From: Pseudomonadota bacterium | Lineage (GTDB): Bacteria; Pseudomonadota; Alphaproteobacteria; Caulobacterales; Caulobacteraceae | Direction of reading: 5' to 3' | Assembly (NCBI GenBank): GCA_023445955.1 | Contig: JAEXJH010000472.1 | Coordinates: 1 to 5,378 of the forward strand | DNA: 5,378 nt | Shown here: positions 5,338 to 5,378 of the stretch, piece after piece | How positions within the stretch are numbered: the first letter of the stretch is position 1 | Layout of the letters: every line of letters starts with the position of its first letter | Program-made: the position numbers and the translations under genes | The notes under the pieces: model-generated | What the model saw: only the letters and a program-made list of their open reading frames with translations | Databases searched by the model: none | What the model was told of the DNA's origin: nothing

Positions 5338-5378
5338 TCAGAGGCTGGCCAGATCCAGCGCCTTGGCGTCGCCCGCCC
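5338..5378 (-). CDS. Possible C-terminal end of an upstream minus-strand gene (partial)
   Basis: On the minus strand one frame reads AGDAKALDLASL and stops at TGA (5340-5338). All twelve codons end in G or C, as in the coding regions nearby. If real, this gene ends 64 bases before the metallopeptidase ATG, with no hairpin terminator visible in between, so the two could share a transcript. The fragment is too short to name a family and could be chance in GC-rich DNA. Confidence 0.4.
   Translation of the reverse strand, partial: AGDAKALDLASL

Overview
The window looks like chromosomal DNA of a Caulobacter-type alphaproteobacterium. Three things point that way: very high GC with strong G/C preference at third codon positions, a cysteine-free alphaproteobacterial ribosomal protein L31, and promoter elements close to the Caulobacter housekeeping -10 (GCTANAWC). 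The assignment rests on sequence style and protein resemblance, not on a database search. I see no rRNA, tRNA, CRISPR, insertion sequence, phage gene or attachment site.

Layout. Positions 1-30 may be the 3' end of a plus-strand gene. It meets rpmE (L31, minus strand, 110-337) across a strong bidirectional hairpin terminator at 45-77. A 127-bp divergent region (338-464) separates rpmE from a full-length MsbA/ABCB-type exporter half-transporter on the plus strand (465-2315). Next comes a compact type II toxin-antitoxin pair on the plus strand: a ribbon-helix-helix antitoxin (2348-2608) overlapping by one base a RelE/ParE-fold toxin (2608-2883). The toxin converges, with only 9 bp between stops, on a minus-strand gene (2893-3825) for a heme-oxygenase-like diiron oxidase of unknown substrate. 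After a 134-bp gap with two perfect stem-loops, the minus strand carries a secreted DUF885-type putative metallopeptidase (3960-5273). The window ends inside what may be the C-terminus of another minus-strand gene (5338-5378).

How the parts relate. The L31/ABC block is core-genome-like. The toxin-antitoxin pair is the accessory element: its third-codon GC (about 76-78% by hand count) is clearly below that of its neighbours and it includes rare codons such as TTA. The oxidase and the metallopeptidase share a strand and could be co-transcribed, but the gap, the hairpins and separate Shine-Dalgarno sites leave that open.

No obvious new multi-gene defence or biosynthetic system is visible. The points most worth following are the complete diiron ligand set of the unassigned oxidase, an Asp in place of the usual Tyr in the toxin core strand, and the possible translational control leader in front of the oxidase.
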